Of a DNA stretch of 64,000 nt, positions 33,442 through 42,059 are shown piece by piece. The notes under the pieces are model-generated. The model was not told where the DNA came from. It saw only the letters and a list, made by a program, of their open reading frames with translations, and did not search any database. Position 1 is the first letter of the stretch, and the number at the start of each line of letters is the position of its first letter. The DNA lies in the NCBI RefSeq assembly GCF_014851685.1, contig NZ_JACVAC010000001.1, positions 434,001 through 498,000 on the forward strand, in the 5' to 3' direction. Source of the stretch: Pseudomonas sp. PDM05. GTDB taxonomy: Bacteria > Pseudomonadota > Gammaproteobacteria > Pseudomonadales > Pseudomonadaceae. The translations under genes and the position numbers were made by a program.

Positions 33442-34695
33442 CTACTCACCCGCGACCAAATACACGCCCTGAGCCTCAAGCATGCGAATCCTGCGATAGT
33501 CCGCCTCGACCACCGCAGGGTTGGCATGCACGAGATAGACCGTACCCGGCTGGCTGAACACATCATGAGTCGCACCTATCTGCTGCCCGTTCTCGACATA
33601 AAACACCGCATCGAAAAACGACTCGAGCTTAAGCAGCTCAGTCAGGAACAGGTCTTTATCAAAATAGCCTGCCGAACGGTTGATCAAGCACACGTTGTAG
33701 GTGTGTTGCAAACGTCGATAATCGAATGCCCTTGTCAACAATTGCACGAACATGTCGGGTTCGGTAATCGATAAAACCACCGCCTCAATTTGCCCAAGCC
33801 CCGTGGTCTGGGCGGACACATCCGGGCGCAAGATACCGTCGGTCCTTGCGGCAATTTCCACCAGTTTTGGCCCTTCCTCCGTAAACATCACCTCGGCGTG
33901 GCTCGGGCCGTTGCGGATACCCAGGCAGCGCACCACGGCTCGGGTGTAGTCCACCAGTATCGGATAGACCACAGCGTCGGGCTCGATCAGTTCATCAATG
34001 TCATAGACAGTGCCGCCCTCTTTGACACGCTGTTTTTGGTACCGCACGACTTCAGTGACTAGCTGCTGCCCCTCTAGCGAGACCATGTTCACCACATACT
34101 CCGACCCTGCCAGATACTCCTGGATCAGTACCTGCGAGTTGGGAATATTGAGTTTGTTCGTCGTTCCCAGCAGCTTTCCCACAGCCCTCTCGCAGTCAAG
34201 CAGGGTGTCACAGATATACACACCATCAGCGCCTGCACTTTCAAGGGGCTTGATGACCACCGGAAAACGCCCGTGATGCCTGATCCAGTCTTGAGCCAGT
34301 TCCCATGTGCCTGCGATGAACTGGCGCGCAGCGGGGAGTTGTGCATGGGTCACGCATTGGATCATGTCGTACTTGTTGCGACGGGCGCTGGTTTTATCAA
34401 AGTCATTGCGGTAAGGCAGTCGCAGCCGTTCATTCAACTGGTCAGCCAGCAATACACCGGTTTCGGCGCCGGCAATAATAAACTGCGGTTCGAAACGCTC
34501 GACACTTGCAAGGGTTGTGGCGAAATCGGCGTTGACGATCATTTGCTCATACAGCGCCTGATCAAAGCCTTTGTAGTAATAACCGTCCAAGTCGCCCGAC
34601 GAGGCCACATGCATCAGTACACAGCCCTTTTCACTCAAGCGCCTGGCTACAAATTTCCCGGATGAAAAACCATCGACTACGACGACCCTGATCAT
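33442..34695 (-). CDS. ATP-grasp carboxylate-amine ligase, possible L-amino acid ligase
   Basis: 417 residues. The central ATP-grasp domain shows FPVVIKPLESAGADGVYIC (nucleotide lysine and loop), VLIQEYLAGSEYVVNMV and the metal-binding GPSHAEVMF with KLVEIAARTDG. The N-terminal ~110 residues form a pre-ATP-grasp fold (RVVVVDGFSSGKFVARRL). The family contains BacD/RizA-type enzymes that join two free amino acids, and related biosynthetic ligases. It overlaps an upstream DMT exporter gene by 4 bp (ATGA). Base composition is AT-richer than the neighbours, suggesting transfer. Product unknown; a dipeptide or amino-acid conjugate is my inference. Confidence 0.75.
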   Translation of the reverse strand: MIRVVVVDGFSSGKFVARRLSEKGCVLMHVASSGDLDGYYYKGFDQALYEQMIVNADFATTLASVERFEPQFIIAGAETGVLLADQLNERLRLPYRNDFDKTSARRNKYDMIQCVTHAQLPAARQFIAGTWELAQDWIRHHGRFPVVIKPLESAGADGVYICDTLLDCERAVGKLLGTTNKLNIPNSQVLIQEYLAGSEYVVNMVSLEGQQLVTEVVRYQKQRVKEGGTVYDIDELIEPDAVVYPILVDYTRAVVRCLGIRNGPSHAEVMFTEEGPKLVEIAARTDGILRPDVSAQTTGLGQIEAVVLSITEPDMFVQLLTRAFDYRRLQHTYNVCLINRSAGYFDKDLFLTELLKLESFFDAVFYVENGQQIGATHDVFSQPGTVYLVHANPAVVEADYRRIRMLEAQGVYLVAGE

Positions 34696-35603
34696 GGTGT
34701 ACCCCTCTTGATTGCATACAACGCACGCCCCAACAGCAAAAGCACGATGATGCCGACCGCGGTGACACTCGCCATGGAAAACGCCACCCTTGTATCCAGG
34801 TACTGGAGCAACAGTACAAACACCGGGAGGGTCAGCAACACCAGAGACACGTGAATTGGCGTGAGGTAGTAAATGGTTTTCTGGATCAGGAAAATCGGGA
34901 GCAAGTGCCCGACCACGACCAGAATCATCATCGGCACTATCAATTCCCTATCCAGCGCAAAGCCTGCGCCTGATACGGGAATGGCGACGACACAAACAAC
35001 AATCATCGCCACGTTCCTGACGGCCAGAATTTCGTAGACTGACCATTGGCGCGCGAACATGTCCTTCGAGAAAACCGTATACATCACTGTGCCCAGTGCG
35101 CAGACGATCACGGCAACAATGCCCGACAAGCGTTGTTCCAGCGTGGTGTTGACAATACCGCTGTCCCCGGCAAAGGCGTTGAACAACATGATCCCCACCG
35201 AGATAAGCACCAGGCATGAAACCAGTGCATCTGCGAAGGCAGCCTTGGCACTGCGTTTTTTGACGAGGGACATGATCAGGGTAAGCGCAGGACCGCAGGC
35301 GACCGAAGCAACGCCGACCACCGCTGGCTCCAAATAACGCAAGGCGTAAAACAGGCCGCCCCAGTTGAGCAGCACGGAGACGTTGATGATGACGATGAGC
35401 TTCCAATCGGCTTTGAGTTTGGACCGCAAGGAAGCCGAATCGAAATACAACGCGAGTGCCAGAAAAAAGCCAGCAGAAGTAACGAAGCAGTAGAACAACA
35501 CCAACTGCGTAATGAGGGTTTGCGTGATAAATGCCACGTAGACATCGAACGCGGCGCTTAGCAGGCTGAACAACAATCCAATAAAAACGCCTTGTTTGAG
35601 CAC
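34692..35603 (-). CDS. DMT/EamA-family membrane transporter, likely exporter of the ligase product
   Basis: 303 residues with ten predicted membrane helices in two EamA repeats: LLFSLLSAAFDVYVAFITQ, GLFYALRYLEPAVVGVASVA, and IYYLTPIHVSLVLLTLPVFV. EamA proteins commonly export amino acids and small metabolites. Start GTG 35603 is the first possible in the frame. The stop overlaps the ATP-grasp gene start, so both are made together. AT-richer than flanking genes. Confidence 0.8.
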   Translation of the reverse strand: MLKQGVFIGLLFSLLSAAFDVYVAFITQTLITQLVLFYCFVTSAGFFLALALYFDSASLRSKLKADWKLIVIINVSVLLNWGGLFYALRYLEPAVVGVASVACGPALTLIMSLVKKRSAKAAFADALVSCLVLISVGIMLFNAFAGDSGIVNTTLEQRLSGIVAVIVCALGTVMYTVFSKDMFARQWSVYEILAVRNVAMIVVCVVAIPVSGAGFALDRELIVPMMILVVVGHLLPIFLIQKTIYYLTPIHVSLVLLTLPVFVLLLQYLDTRVAFSMASVTAVGIIVLLLLGRALYAIKRGTP

Positions 35604-35692
35604 GTCGGCACACCCGTTTTGTTGTTAGTTTCGCAACCTAACAAATCAGGTGTGGATTAAATACTGACCGAACGGCTAGGTAGGGCGGGCTG

Positions 35693-36484
35693 TCACCGCT
35701 CTTCGAGCCGCTCCCGCAAAAACCGATGCCCCACCGAAAACAACCGTCGATACGTCAACAGCACCGCCCCCACCGTGCCCAGCGCCGATGATGCAGCAAT
35801 CAGGAACATGATCACGATCTGATACCGCACCGCATCCGCCGGGCTTTCTCCTGCCAGGACCTGGCCGGTCATCATGCCGGGCAGGCTGACGATGCCGACG
35901 ACGGTCATCTGGTTCAGCGTCGGGATCATGCCCGCGCGCACGGCTTGGCGGATGGCGTCTTGGGCGGCTTCCCAGCGTGAGCCGCCGAGGGCCAGGATCA
36001 TTTCGATGGTGTTGCGCCCCGAGGTCAGTTCCTGGGTCATGCGCTCGATGCCCAGGGACACGCCGGTCAGGGTGTTGCCAAGGATCATCCCGAGGATCGG
36101 GATCGCGTACTGCGGTTCGTACCACGGGTGGATACGGATCACCGCGAACAGCCCCACCGCCGTGACCAGCCACGAGCTGCCCCACACCGACAATATGCTG
36201 TCGACCCGCTGGCCCTTGTACGTGCGCCGCCCGCGCCCGGCGGCAGAGATGCCGGCGATCAAGGTCATGGCGCACATCAACGGCAGCACCACGTACCAGT
36301 AGGCGAACTCGAACACCCAGCCCAACAGATAACCGATGGCCAGCAGTTGCACCACGGTGCGCACTGCCGCCCACAGCAGTTGGCGGCCCAGGCCCAGGCG
36401 CAGCAGCAGCGACAGCGCGCCGTTGATCAGGATCAGCGAGGCCGCGATGCCCAGGTCGAGGGCCGTGAGGTTCTGGTAGTTCAT
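35693..36484 (-). CDS. fetB: FetB, permease of the FetAB iron-export ABC transporter
   Basis: 263 residues with about six or seven membrane helices, the UPF0014/FetB signature: LLRLGLGRQLLWAAVRTVVQ, PLMCAMTLIAGISAAGRG, GNTLTGVSLGIERM, and LNQMTVVGIVSLPGMMTGQV. FetAB exports iron and eases peroxide stress in E. coli. ATG 36484 overlaps the fetA stop as ATGA. Confidence 0.9.
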   Translation of the reverse strand: MNYQNLTALDLGIAASLILINGALSLLLRLGLGRQLLWAAVRTVVQLLAIGYLLGWVFEFAYWYVVLPLMCAMTLIAGISAAGRGRRTYKGQRVDSILSVWGSSWLVTAVGLFAVIRIHPWYEPQYAIPILGMILGNTLTGVSLGIERMTQELTSGRNTIEMILALGGSRWEAAQDAIRQAVRAGMIPTLNQMTVVGIVSLPGMMTGQVLAGESPADAVRYQIVIMFLIAASSALGTVGAVLLTYRRLFSVGHRFLRERLEER

Positions 36485-37158
36485 GGCTGGGTGGCTCCGC
36501 TCAGAACGCCCGCGTTCATGTGCAGGTGGATGTTGCTCATGCGCTGCGCCTGGTCGGGATCATGGGAAACCCAGATGCAGGCACGGGACTTGTCGGCGCA
36601 GAACCAGGCGTCAATCAGCGCTTCCACTTCGCGGGACGAGGTGGGATCGAGGGCGGCGGTAGGCTCATCCAGCAGCAGCACTTCGGGATTGAGTTGCAGG
36701 GTGCGGATCAGCGAGACGACCTGGGATTCGCCACCCGATAGGTCAGCGGCGTTCTTCGACAGAAAATCCGCTGCCTTGCCAGCGTGGCCCAACAGGGTGG
36801 TAACCGCGCCCAGGTCGAAGCTGCGATTGCGCGAGGTCTTGAGGCTGAACGGGAAGCGCAGGTTGTCTTCCACCGTGCCTTCGAGCAACGCCGGGCGCTG
36901 GGACAGGTAGCTGACATGGCAACGGTAATGGGGAATCTCGGCGTTGCTGATCGGTTGGCCGTTCCACAGGATTTGCCCGGAACTGGGCGCGTCCAGCAGG
37001 GCCAAGGCACGCAGGAAGACACTTTTGCCAGAGCCGGAGGAACCGGTGATGGAGACACGATCGGCTGCGTTCAAGATGAAATCGGTGGGCTGGAGCAACG
37101 GCACCTGGCGGCGCTCGTCCATGCGCGTGAGGGCGCGGGTTTCGATCAGTGCGCTCAT
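36481..37158 (-). CDS. fetA: FetA, ATPase of the FetAB iron-export ABC transporter
   Basis: 225 residues. Walker A ITGSSGSGKSVFLRAL, Q-loop in VSYLSQRPALLEGTVEDN, signature DLSGGESQVVSLIRTL, Walker B EVLLLDEPTAALDP, and H-loop WVSHDPDQ. Directly coupled to fetB. ATG 37158 matches the family start (MSALIETRAL); the upstream open frame passes through a REP element and is not coding. Confidence 0.9.
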   Translation of the reverse strand: MSALIETRALTRMDERRQVPLLQPTDFILNAADRVSITGSSGSGKSVFLRALALLDAPSSGQILWNGQPISNAEIPHYRCHVSYLSQRPALLEGTVEDNLRFPFSLKTSRNRSFDLGAVTTLLGHAGKAADFLSKNAADLSGGESQVVSLIRTLQLNPEVLLLDEPTAALDPTSSREVEALIDAWFCADKSRACIWVSHDPDQAQRMSNIHLHMNAGVLSGATQP

Positions 37159-37223
37159 GGACGCGGGGTTCCTTTCGATTCGGTTAAGCGCAATGGTGCC
37201 CCACGGGCTATACGGGGTCAAAA

Positions 37224-37311
37224 TGTGGGAGCGGGCTTGCCCGCGAAAGCGCTGGCTCAGCCACTGAGCCTGTATCTGACACGCTGCATTCGCGAGCAAG
37301 CCTGCTCCCAC
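37224..37311. repeat. REP pair, GTGGGAGCGGGCTTGC family
   Basis: GTGGGAGCGGGCTTGCCCGC at the left and its near complement ending AAGCCTGCTCCCAC at the right. It lies in the 328-bp gap between the divergent fetA and DUF1835-like genes. The remainder of the gap (37312-37486) shows only promoter-type sequence and a Shine-Dalgarno (AAGGAG) before 37487. Confidence 0.88.
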
Positions 37312-37486
37312 CTCTGGATCTTGATCGATCAGCGTGTTGCACACCCCGACGATCCTGCCTATATTCCTCGCCTGGCGCCTTCTACGCCACCTTCCGCGGA
37401 AAGGGCTGCGCCCAGGACACTGCAACACCCTTATTTTTCTACGACTCCCGACCTTAAAGCGGACAAGGTTCAGACAAGGAGCTCGT

Positions 37487-38665
37487 ATGTCCCAGCACTT
37501 CAACACCGACGGTCGCCTCAACCTTGAGCAACAGCGCAAGCGCGCCAAGGAACTGCTGGCGCGCCTCAAAGCCCAAGACTCCAGCGCCACCCTGTCCCAG
37601 GCGCAATGGGCGATCGCCAAGAGACTGGGCTTCAGCAGTTGGCCCAAGCTCAAGGCCCATGTCGACGCCATCGACTTCGCCGCCCGCCACCCCGACTTCG
37701 CCGCCAGCGATGAAGCCCGCACCACCCACTGGCGCTGCGGCAATGACATCGCCCACAGCCTGCAGCTGGCCGGGTTCAAGGGCCGGTTCCAGATGCTCAG
37801 CGACCCGTTGTGCATGGGCCCGGTGCGCGACCTGCCCACTGATGATTACCAGGCCCTGCGCGCGGCCTTTATCAGCCAGGCGTTTGCCCTGGACCAGAAC
37901 GAGGCCACGCGCCGGCTGGCCGACGAATACCTGCAACTGGAAGCCTTGGCCCACGCCGAACACAGCGTGCTGTGGTGCGAAGCCGACGCCTACGACCAAC
38001 TGTTCCTGATTCGTGCATTGGCAGGCCTGGAGCGGGTGCCAAAGAAACTGGAGCTGATCGAGGTTGACCGCATACCCGGTGTGCAGCGCTTTATCGGTAT
38101 CGGCCAATTGGCGCCCGACCTGCTTGCATGGCTGTGGCCGCAACGGCGCATGATCGATGAGCAGGCCGTGCAACTGGCCAAACAAACGTGGGCCGCGTAT
38201 TGCGATAGCGCGCCGATCAAATGGGCGCAGCTGGCTCACGGCACTCACTCGGCCCTGCCGTTTTTGGCGCCCGCATTGCTGCGGCAGTTGCAGGAGTTGC
38301 CCGGCGCCCGCGATGGCTTGTCGCTGACCGAGCGCCTGACCCTGAGCTACCTTGCCGAAGCCGGGCCAAAACCTGCGGGCCGGGTGTTCGCCGAGTTGAT
38401 GGCCAAGCGCGAACCGCTGCCGTTCCTGGGGGACATGATGTTCTATGCGCTGTTGCGGCCGTTGATCGATGGGGCCGAACCCTTGCTGACGGAAACTCCA
38501 GCAGGATTGGCGCTGACCGAATTGGGCCGGGCGGTGCTCGATGGACAAGCGTATTGGCTGGAGCATGCCAGTCATGAGCGGTGGGTAGGTGGTACACGGG
38601 TCACACCCGGCCAACCGCATTGGGTGATTGACGCAAACCTGCACCCCCTCTGGCGCCACCCCTAA
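37487..38665 (+). CDS. DUF1835-type hypothetical protein
   Basis: 392 residues. The N-terminus NLEQQRKRAKELLARLKAQ and KRLGFSSWPKLKAHVDAID is an ankyrin-like/"RAKDLL" helical segment often found before DUF1835. The middle GNDIAHSLQLAGFKGRFQML, DPLCMGPVRDLP and WCEADAYDQLFLIRAL are DUF1835 features. The C-terminal ~150 residues (DUF3658-like region) contain QAYWLEHASHERWVGGTRV. Function unknown; no signal peptide. AAGGAG precedes ATG 37487. It is followed by gene debris. Confidence 0.7.
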   Translation: MSQHFNTDGRLNLEQQRKRAKELLARLKAQDSSATLSQAQWAIAKRLGFSSWPKLKAHVDAIDFAARHPDFAASDEARTTHWRCGNDIAHSLQLAGFKGRFQMLSDPLCMGPVRDLPTDDYQALRAAFISQAFALDQNEATRRLADEYLQLEALAHAEHSVLWCEADAYDQLFLIRALAGLERVPKKLELIEVDRIPGVQRFIGIGQLAPDLLAWLWPQRRMIDEQAVQLAKQTWAAYCDSAPIKWAQLAHGTHSALPFLAPALLRQLQELPGARDGLSLTERLTLSYLAEAGPKPAGRVFAELMAKREPLPFLGDMMFYALLRPLIDGAEPLLTETPAGLALTELGRAVLDGQAYWLEHASHERWVGGTRVTPGQPHWVIDANLHPLWRHP

Positions 38666-38689
38666 GCGCTTGCCCGCGCTGGGGGGCGA
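38665..38689. repeat. Truncated REP fragment
   Basis: AGCGCTTGCCCGCGCTGGGG and GGCGA are the left-arm sequence of the GAGCGGGCTTGCCCGCG family without its right partner. It joins directly to an OprD-like tail, suggesting a deletion endpoint. Confidence 0.6.
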
Positions 38690-38768
38690 GACCACCTGGC
38701 AGGTGAAATACGCTTACGACTTTGCCTCGGTCGGCGTACCGGGCCAGAACTTCATGGGCATGTTTTAG
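38688..38768 (+). pseudogene. C-terminal remnant of an OprD-family porin
   Basis: The frame reads ETTWQVKYAYDFASVGVPGQ then NFMGMF and stop. ETxWxVxYxYDFAxxGVPGLxFM is the C-terminal strand region of OprD porins. Only ~26 codons remain. The rest of the gene is absent and a REP fragment lies at the break. Confidence 0.65.
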
Positions 38769-38977
38769 CTACACGTGGTGATCGGCTGGCAGACGCCATC
38801 GTGCACGCGATCCGCCAGCAACTGCGCCAGTTCGATCAGTTGCGCGCTACACCACCTGGGTCGGCGATTACGCTACTGTACTGGCGCGACGAGGGTGAAT
38901 CCGCAAACGACGGCCACCTGTTGCACGGCGCGGTTGTCCGCCACCTTAAAATTTCGAGGCTGATTGTTCATGCGTAA
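38768..38977 (+). other. Coding-looking gene fragment of unknown origin
   Basis: One frame is open and GC3-rich: DRLADAIVHAIRQQLRQFDQ, later SAITLLYWRDEGESANDGHL, stopping at 38977 inside the next gene. It has no start codon of its own. It looks like the 3' part of a real gene stranded with the OprD remnant, but I do not recognise the family. Confidence 0.3.
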
Positions 38978-39806
38978 TCTGATGTTTTCCGGCGTGTGCC
39001 TGCTTTCCACCGCCCTGATCGGCTGCCAGCAGCAACCACCCGCGAACGACCAGTTGGACGCAGTACTGTGGACGCAAACGTCGATCGAGCACGAGCTGAT
39101 TTACCGCCAGGTCTTCGCCAGCGCCACGCGCCAGCTGGATACTGCCCTGGCCGACCCGACCTGGGACGCCCTGGCGCTGCCGCCGCGAGACCTCGCCGGT
39201 TTGCCGCCGGCCGTGGTGGTCGACATCGACGAAACCGTGCTCGACAACGTGCCGCTCAATGCGCGGGACATCCTCACCAACCAGGTCTACTCCTACGACC
39301 GCTGGAACACCTGGGTCGACCAGGCCAAGGCCCAGGCCCTGCCGGGTGCCGTCGAGTTCTTGCAGGCGGCGGACAAGAAAGGCATCACCGTCTACTACAT
39401 CACCAACCGCGAACACAGCCAGGTCCAGGCCACGGTCAACAACCTGCGCCTGCGCGGTTTTCCGGTGGCGCACAACGAACAGGTGCTGGCCGCCAGCACC
39501 CCGACCGGCGGCTGCGAACAGGCTGGCTACGGTAAGAACTGCCGACGCCAATGGGTCGCCAGCCATGCCCGCGTGCTGATGCTGGCCGGGGATTCCTTCG
39601 GCGACTTCGTGCAGGCCGAACACAACACCCTGGCCGACCAACGCAAGGCCGCCGCACCGTACCTGGCCTGGCTCGGCCAGCGCTGGTTCCTGCTGCCCAA
39701 CCCGACCTACGGCAACTGGTACAGCGCGCCCTATGGCGACCAGGAAAAACTGCCCTTCGAACGCAAGCGCCAGCTCAAGCAACAGGCGTTGCACCTGGAA
39801 AATTAG
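38970..39806 (+). CDS. e(P4)-family 5'-nucleotidase / class C acid phosphatase lipoprotein
   Basis: 278 residues. Lipoprotein signal MRNLMFSGVCLLSTALIGCQ (lipobox LIGC). HAD motif I is VVVDIDETVLDN with the DxDxT nucleophile; motif II region ITVYYITNRE; motif IV LMLAGDSFGDF. It matches outer-membrane e(P4)-type phosphatases that release nucleosides or phosphate in the periplasm. The start is set by GAGG upstream and the signal peptide. Confidence 0.88.
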   Translation: MRNLMFSGVCLLSTALIGCQQQPPANDQLDAVLWTQTSIEHELIYRQVFASATRQLDTALADPTWDALALPPRDLAGLPPAVVVDIDETVLDNVPLNARDILTNQVYSYDRWNTWVDQAKAQALPGAVEFLQAADKKGITVYYITNREHSQVQATVNNLRLRGFPVAHNEQVLAASTPTGGCEQAGYGKNCRRQWVASHARVLMLAGDSFGDFVQAEHNTLADQRKAAAPYLAWLGQRWFLLPNPTYGNWYSAPYGDQEKLPFERKRQLKQQALHLEN

Positions 39807-39877
39807 TTGTCAATTCTGGCGCCCGGATGCGTTGTCGATAGGGATGCAGACGCGGTATCCGGGCACGCGGTGAGGTG

Positions 39878-40366
39878 TCAGGCCTTTACGTTCTGCCGGA
39901 TATTCCACCCAAACTTCACCGGCCCACCGTCCTTGGCACCGTCGGCCTTCTGCGGCTGGTAGCTGACATCCACGGTGGCGAAATTCAAGGCGATGCGGTC
40001 GTAGAGCAGATCATCCTTGCTTTCTGCGCTGGTGCTGTAAGACACCACCATGACTTCCTTCAACGTAATCACCAAGTACTCCACCGGGCTGGAGCCGCCC
40101 GCCTTGCGCACCACCAACCGCGCTTCGGGGTAATGTTTGCCGCTGGCGCAGGCCATCATCAGGTTGGGGCTGGATTTATCCAGCGGTTTGCTCAGGTTCA
40201 GGTTGTTGATATCGACCTTGCCCGCACCGCCCCCCGTACCCGAATGCATCGAACCCGTCTGCGACAACCCCCACGCCCATTCGGTGATGTCGATCTCGTC
40301 GCGGTGCGCCTGGTCCCGTGACTCGCCCTTGATATCGCCCAGTTTCAAAAACATATCGACGGCCAT
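39878..40366 (-). CDS. hcp: Hcp-family type VI secretion tube protein
   Basis: 162 residues, the usual Hcp length: MAVDMFLKLGDIKGESRDQA, then DITEWAWGLSQTGSM, DINNLNLSKPLDKSSPNLM, ARLVVRKAGG, EYLVITLKEVMVVSYS. Hcp forms the inner tube of the T6SS and chaperones small effectors. No other T6SS structural gene is nearby, so this is an orphan hcp linked to cargo. It diverges from the toxin gene at 40555 across a 188-bp spacer. Confidence 0.92.
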   Translation of the reverse strand: MAVDMFLKLGDIKGESRDQAHRDEIDITEWAWGLSQTGSMHSGTGGGAGKVDINNLNLSKPLDKSSPNLMMACASGKHYPEARLVVRKAGGSSPVEYLVITLKEVMVVSYSTSAESKDDLLYDRIALNFATVDVSYQPQKADGAKDGGPVKFGWNIRQNVKA

Positions 40367-40554
40367 GTTGGCTCCCTGTCCTTAGTCAGCGCCGGAAATG
40401 GCGCGGGGCGAACTTTTCCTGATCCGACACGAGGGCCACAAGCCGCCACAGCAGGATCGGGAAGCGCCTGTCGGCAAACACCGAAACTTCCGACATTCAT
40501 TTGCGCCAACGCGTCTTTAACCTCTCAACTCCCGAAAAACCCAGGAGTTAAGGA

Positions 40555-41469
40555 ATGACGACCTCCCTGTTCAAAGATGGATTTCCCTCGGCCCACCGCA
40601 CCACGCGCCAGCGAATTGAAAGCAGCATTGACCTGCGTCGACTGTTCTGCGCCATCGACGCCGACCCTGCGCTGATTGGTGCGGGGGTGGTGTATATCGA
40701 TGAAGATTTCAATGTGCTGACACTGCGCGAGTTTCAAGCGGTGTGCAGTGTGCAGGTGAAAAAGGTGGTGTTGCGTGAGGCGCCGAGGGCGGTGGGGCCG
40801 GTGGAGTTCAAGCGGATGTTGGAGCATGAGCCGCGGGAGTCGAAGTTGGTCGCGGAGGCTTTGAAAACGGCGGTGATCTGTACAGGGGCGATATTGAGTT
40901 GGATCGTAGTGTCAAGTGGAGTGGCGTTCATGCCCTTTACAGCGGGAGCGAGTGTGGTGATTACATTTATCGGCCAGGCCGCCCTGGCTGCCAGCATCAC
41001 CCAATGCGTTGCCGGGTTGGGTCGAACCAGCGTTGAAGCGTTTGCTCCGCAATACCTTGATCAATTGGACAACGACGCCTGGTATCAGGCCGTTGAGGCA
41101 GCACTGGATACCATCGCATTACTGGGCGTCGCCACCTCAGTAGTGACCACTATCCGAACAGTAAACACAGCAACCAAAGCCACCGGAAAGCCACTCAGAA
41201 AAGTCTTGAAAGGCCTGAACCGCCAAGAACGCGCAAAACTGAATGATGAATTGCTCAGGCTTCAGGACCCTCGATTAACCCCAAAAATCCTCAAGGTGAA
41301 ACAGGCCAACAGAGCACTGCCGAAACGAATCAGTGCCACAGAAATGCAACTTGCTACTGCCCATCACATAAGAGAAGCCTTGGCGGCCGCAGTGGGTTTT
41401 GCTAGCAGCTCAATGCCGGGAAACATCAAGGCGTTGGCAATCGGCATCTACGAGGAGGCCAGCCAATGA
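40555..41469 (+). CDS. Putative Hcp-linked T6SS effector with membrane-inserting segment
   Basis: 304 residues. N-terminal ~110 residues soluble (IGAGVVYIDEDFNVLTLREF, VLREAPRAVGPVEFKRML). Residues ~120-165 are strongly hydrophobic (AVICTGAILSWIVVSSGVAF, TAGASVVITFIGQAALAAS), like a colicin-type helical hairpin. The basic C-terminus ends in GNIKALAIGIYEE. I recognise it as a widespread Pseudomonas family found beside orphan hcp genes, sometimes misannotated as NAD synthetase; no such motif is present. A membrane protein gene overlaps its end by 4 bp. A pore-forming effector is inferred. Confidence 0.62.
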   Translation: MTTSLFKDGFPSAHRTTRQRIESSIDLRRLFCAIDADPALIGAGVVYIDEDFNVLTLREFQAVCSVQVKKVVLREAPRAVGPVEFKRMLEHEPRESKLVAEALKTAVICTGAILSWIVVSSGVAFMPFTAGASVVITFIGQAALAASITQCVAGLGRTSVEAFAPQYLDQLDNDAWYQAVEAALDTIALLGVATSVVTTIRTVNTATKATGKPLRKVLKGLNRQERAKLNDELLRLQDPRLTPKILKVKQANRALPKRISATEMQLATAHHIREALAAAVGFASSSMPGNIKALAIGIYEEASQ

Positions 41470-42032
41470 GCAAGCATAAAGCAGCAAGAGAACTTGGCGA
41501 ATTCAACATGGATGAAGCATGGAAAGATTGGAAAACGATGACGCCCGAGGAGCTCGCTTGCACATACCTCTACCTTGAAAACCCACTAAAATTCAGGAGG
41601 CGTTATGCGCTGGTGATCGGGGCCGATGTACTTGCCGGCTGTTTCACGATAGCGATGACTGCCGTCTTACTGTTGGTGACGTTTCTCTCGGTACTTCCAG
41701 AAGACCGTGCAATCAAAATTTCTTTCTTCGGCAGCCTCGTAGCAGGTCTTGTCCTGTTTGTTTCAAAGATTCAGGTGACCTACGGTCGAATCCACTTGGT
41801 ATGGATGAGTGTCGGCATCTATGTAATCTGCTTACTGACATCCCTACCTGCAATAGCGTACCGTCCGCCGCTTTTTCTCTACTTCATGGCCCTGCTCAGC
41901 CCCCTGATCGGCCTACTCATCCTCAACAGCAACCGCAGCCGCGAACTGCGCCACAAGATGGTTGAACTCCGACACAAGCGCGAACACATCATCGCCACCC
42001 TGAAAAAACAGGGCAAATGGAAAGGGTGGTAA
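41466..42032 (+). CDS. Putative membrane immunity protein for the Hcp-linked effector
   Basis: 188 residues. Four hydrophobic helices: VIGADVLAGCFTIAMTAVLL, FFGSLVAGLVLFVSKIQV, MSVGIYVICLLTSLPAIAY, and FLYFMALLSPLIGLLILN, between charged ends. ATG 41466 overlaps the effector stop (ATGA), giving coupled synthesis. The inner-membrane location fits protection from a membrane-inserting toxin. The region is AT-richer than the surroundings. No named family recognised. Confidence 0.6.
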   Translation: MSKHKAARELGEFNMDEAWKDWKTMTPEELACTYLYLENPLKFRRRYALVIGADVLAGCFTIAMTAVLLLVTFLSVLPEDRAIKISFFGSLVAGLVLFVSKIQVTYGRIHLVWMSVGIYVICLLTSLPAIAYRPPLFLYFMALLSPLIGLLILNSNRSRELRHKMVELRHKREHIIATLKKQGKWKGW

Positions 42033-42059
42033 AGGCCGCGCTCACGCCGTTGGAACTAG

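Noticed and set aside
40367..40554. Sigma-54 promoter in the hcp/effector spacer
   Set aside because: No GG-N10-GC element with a TGGCAC-N5-TTGC pattern found on either strand.
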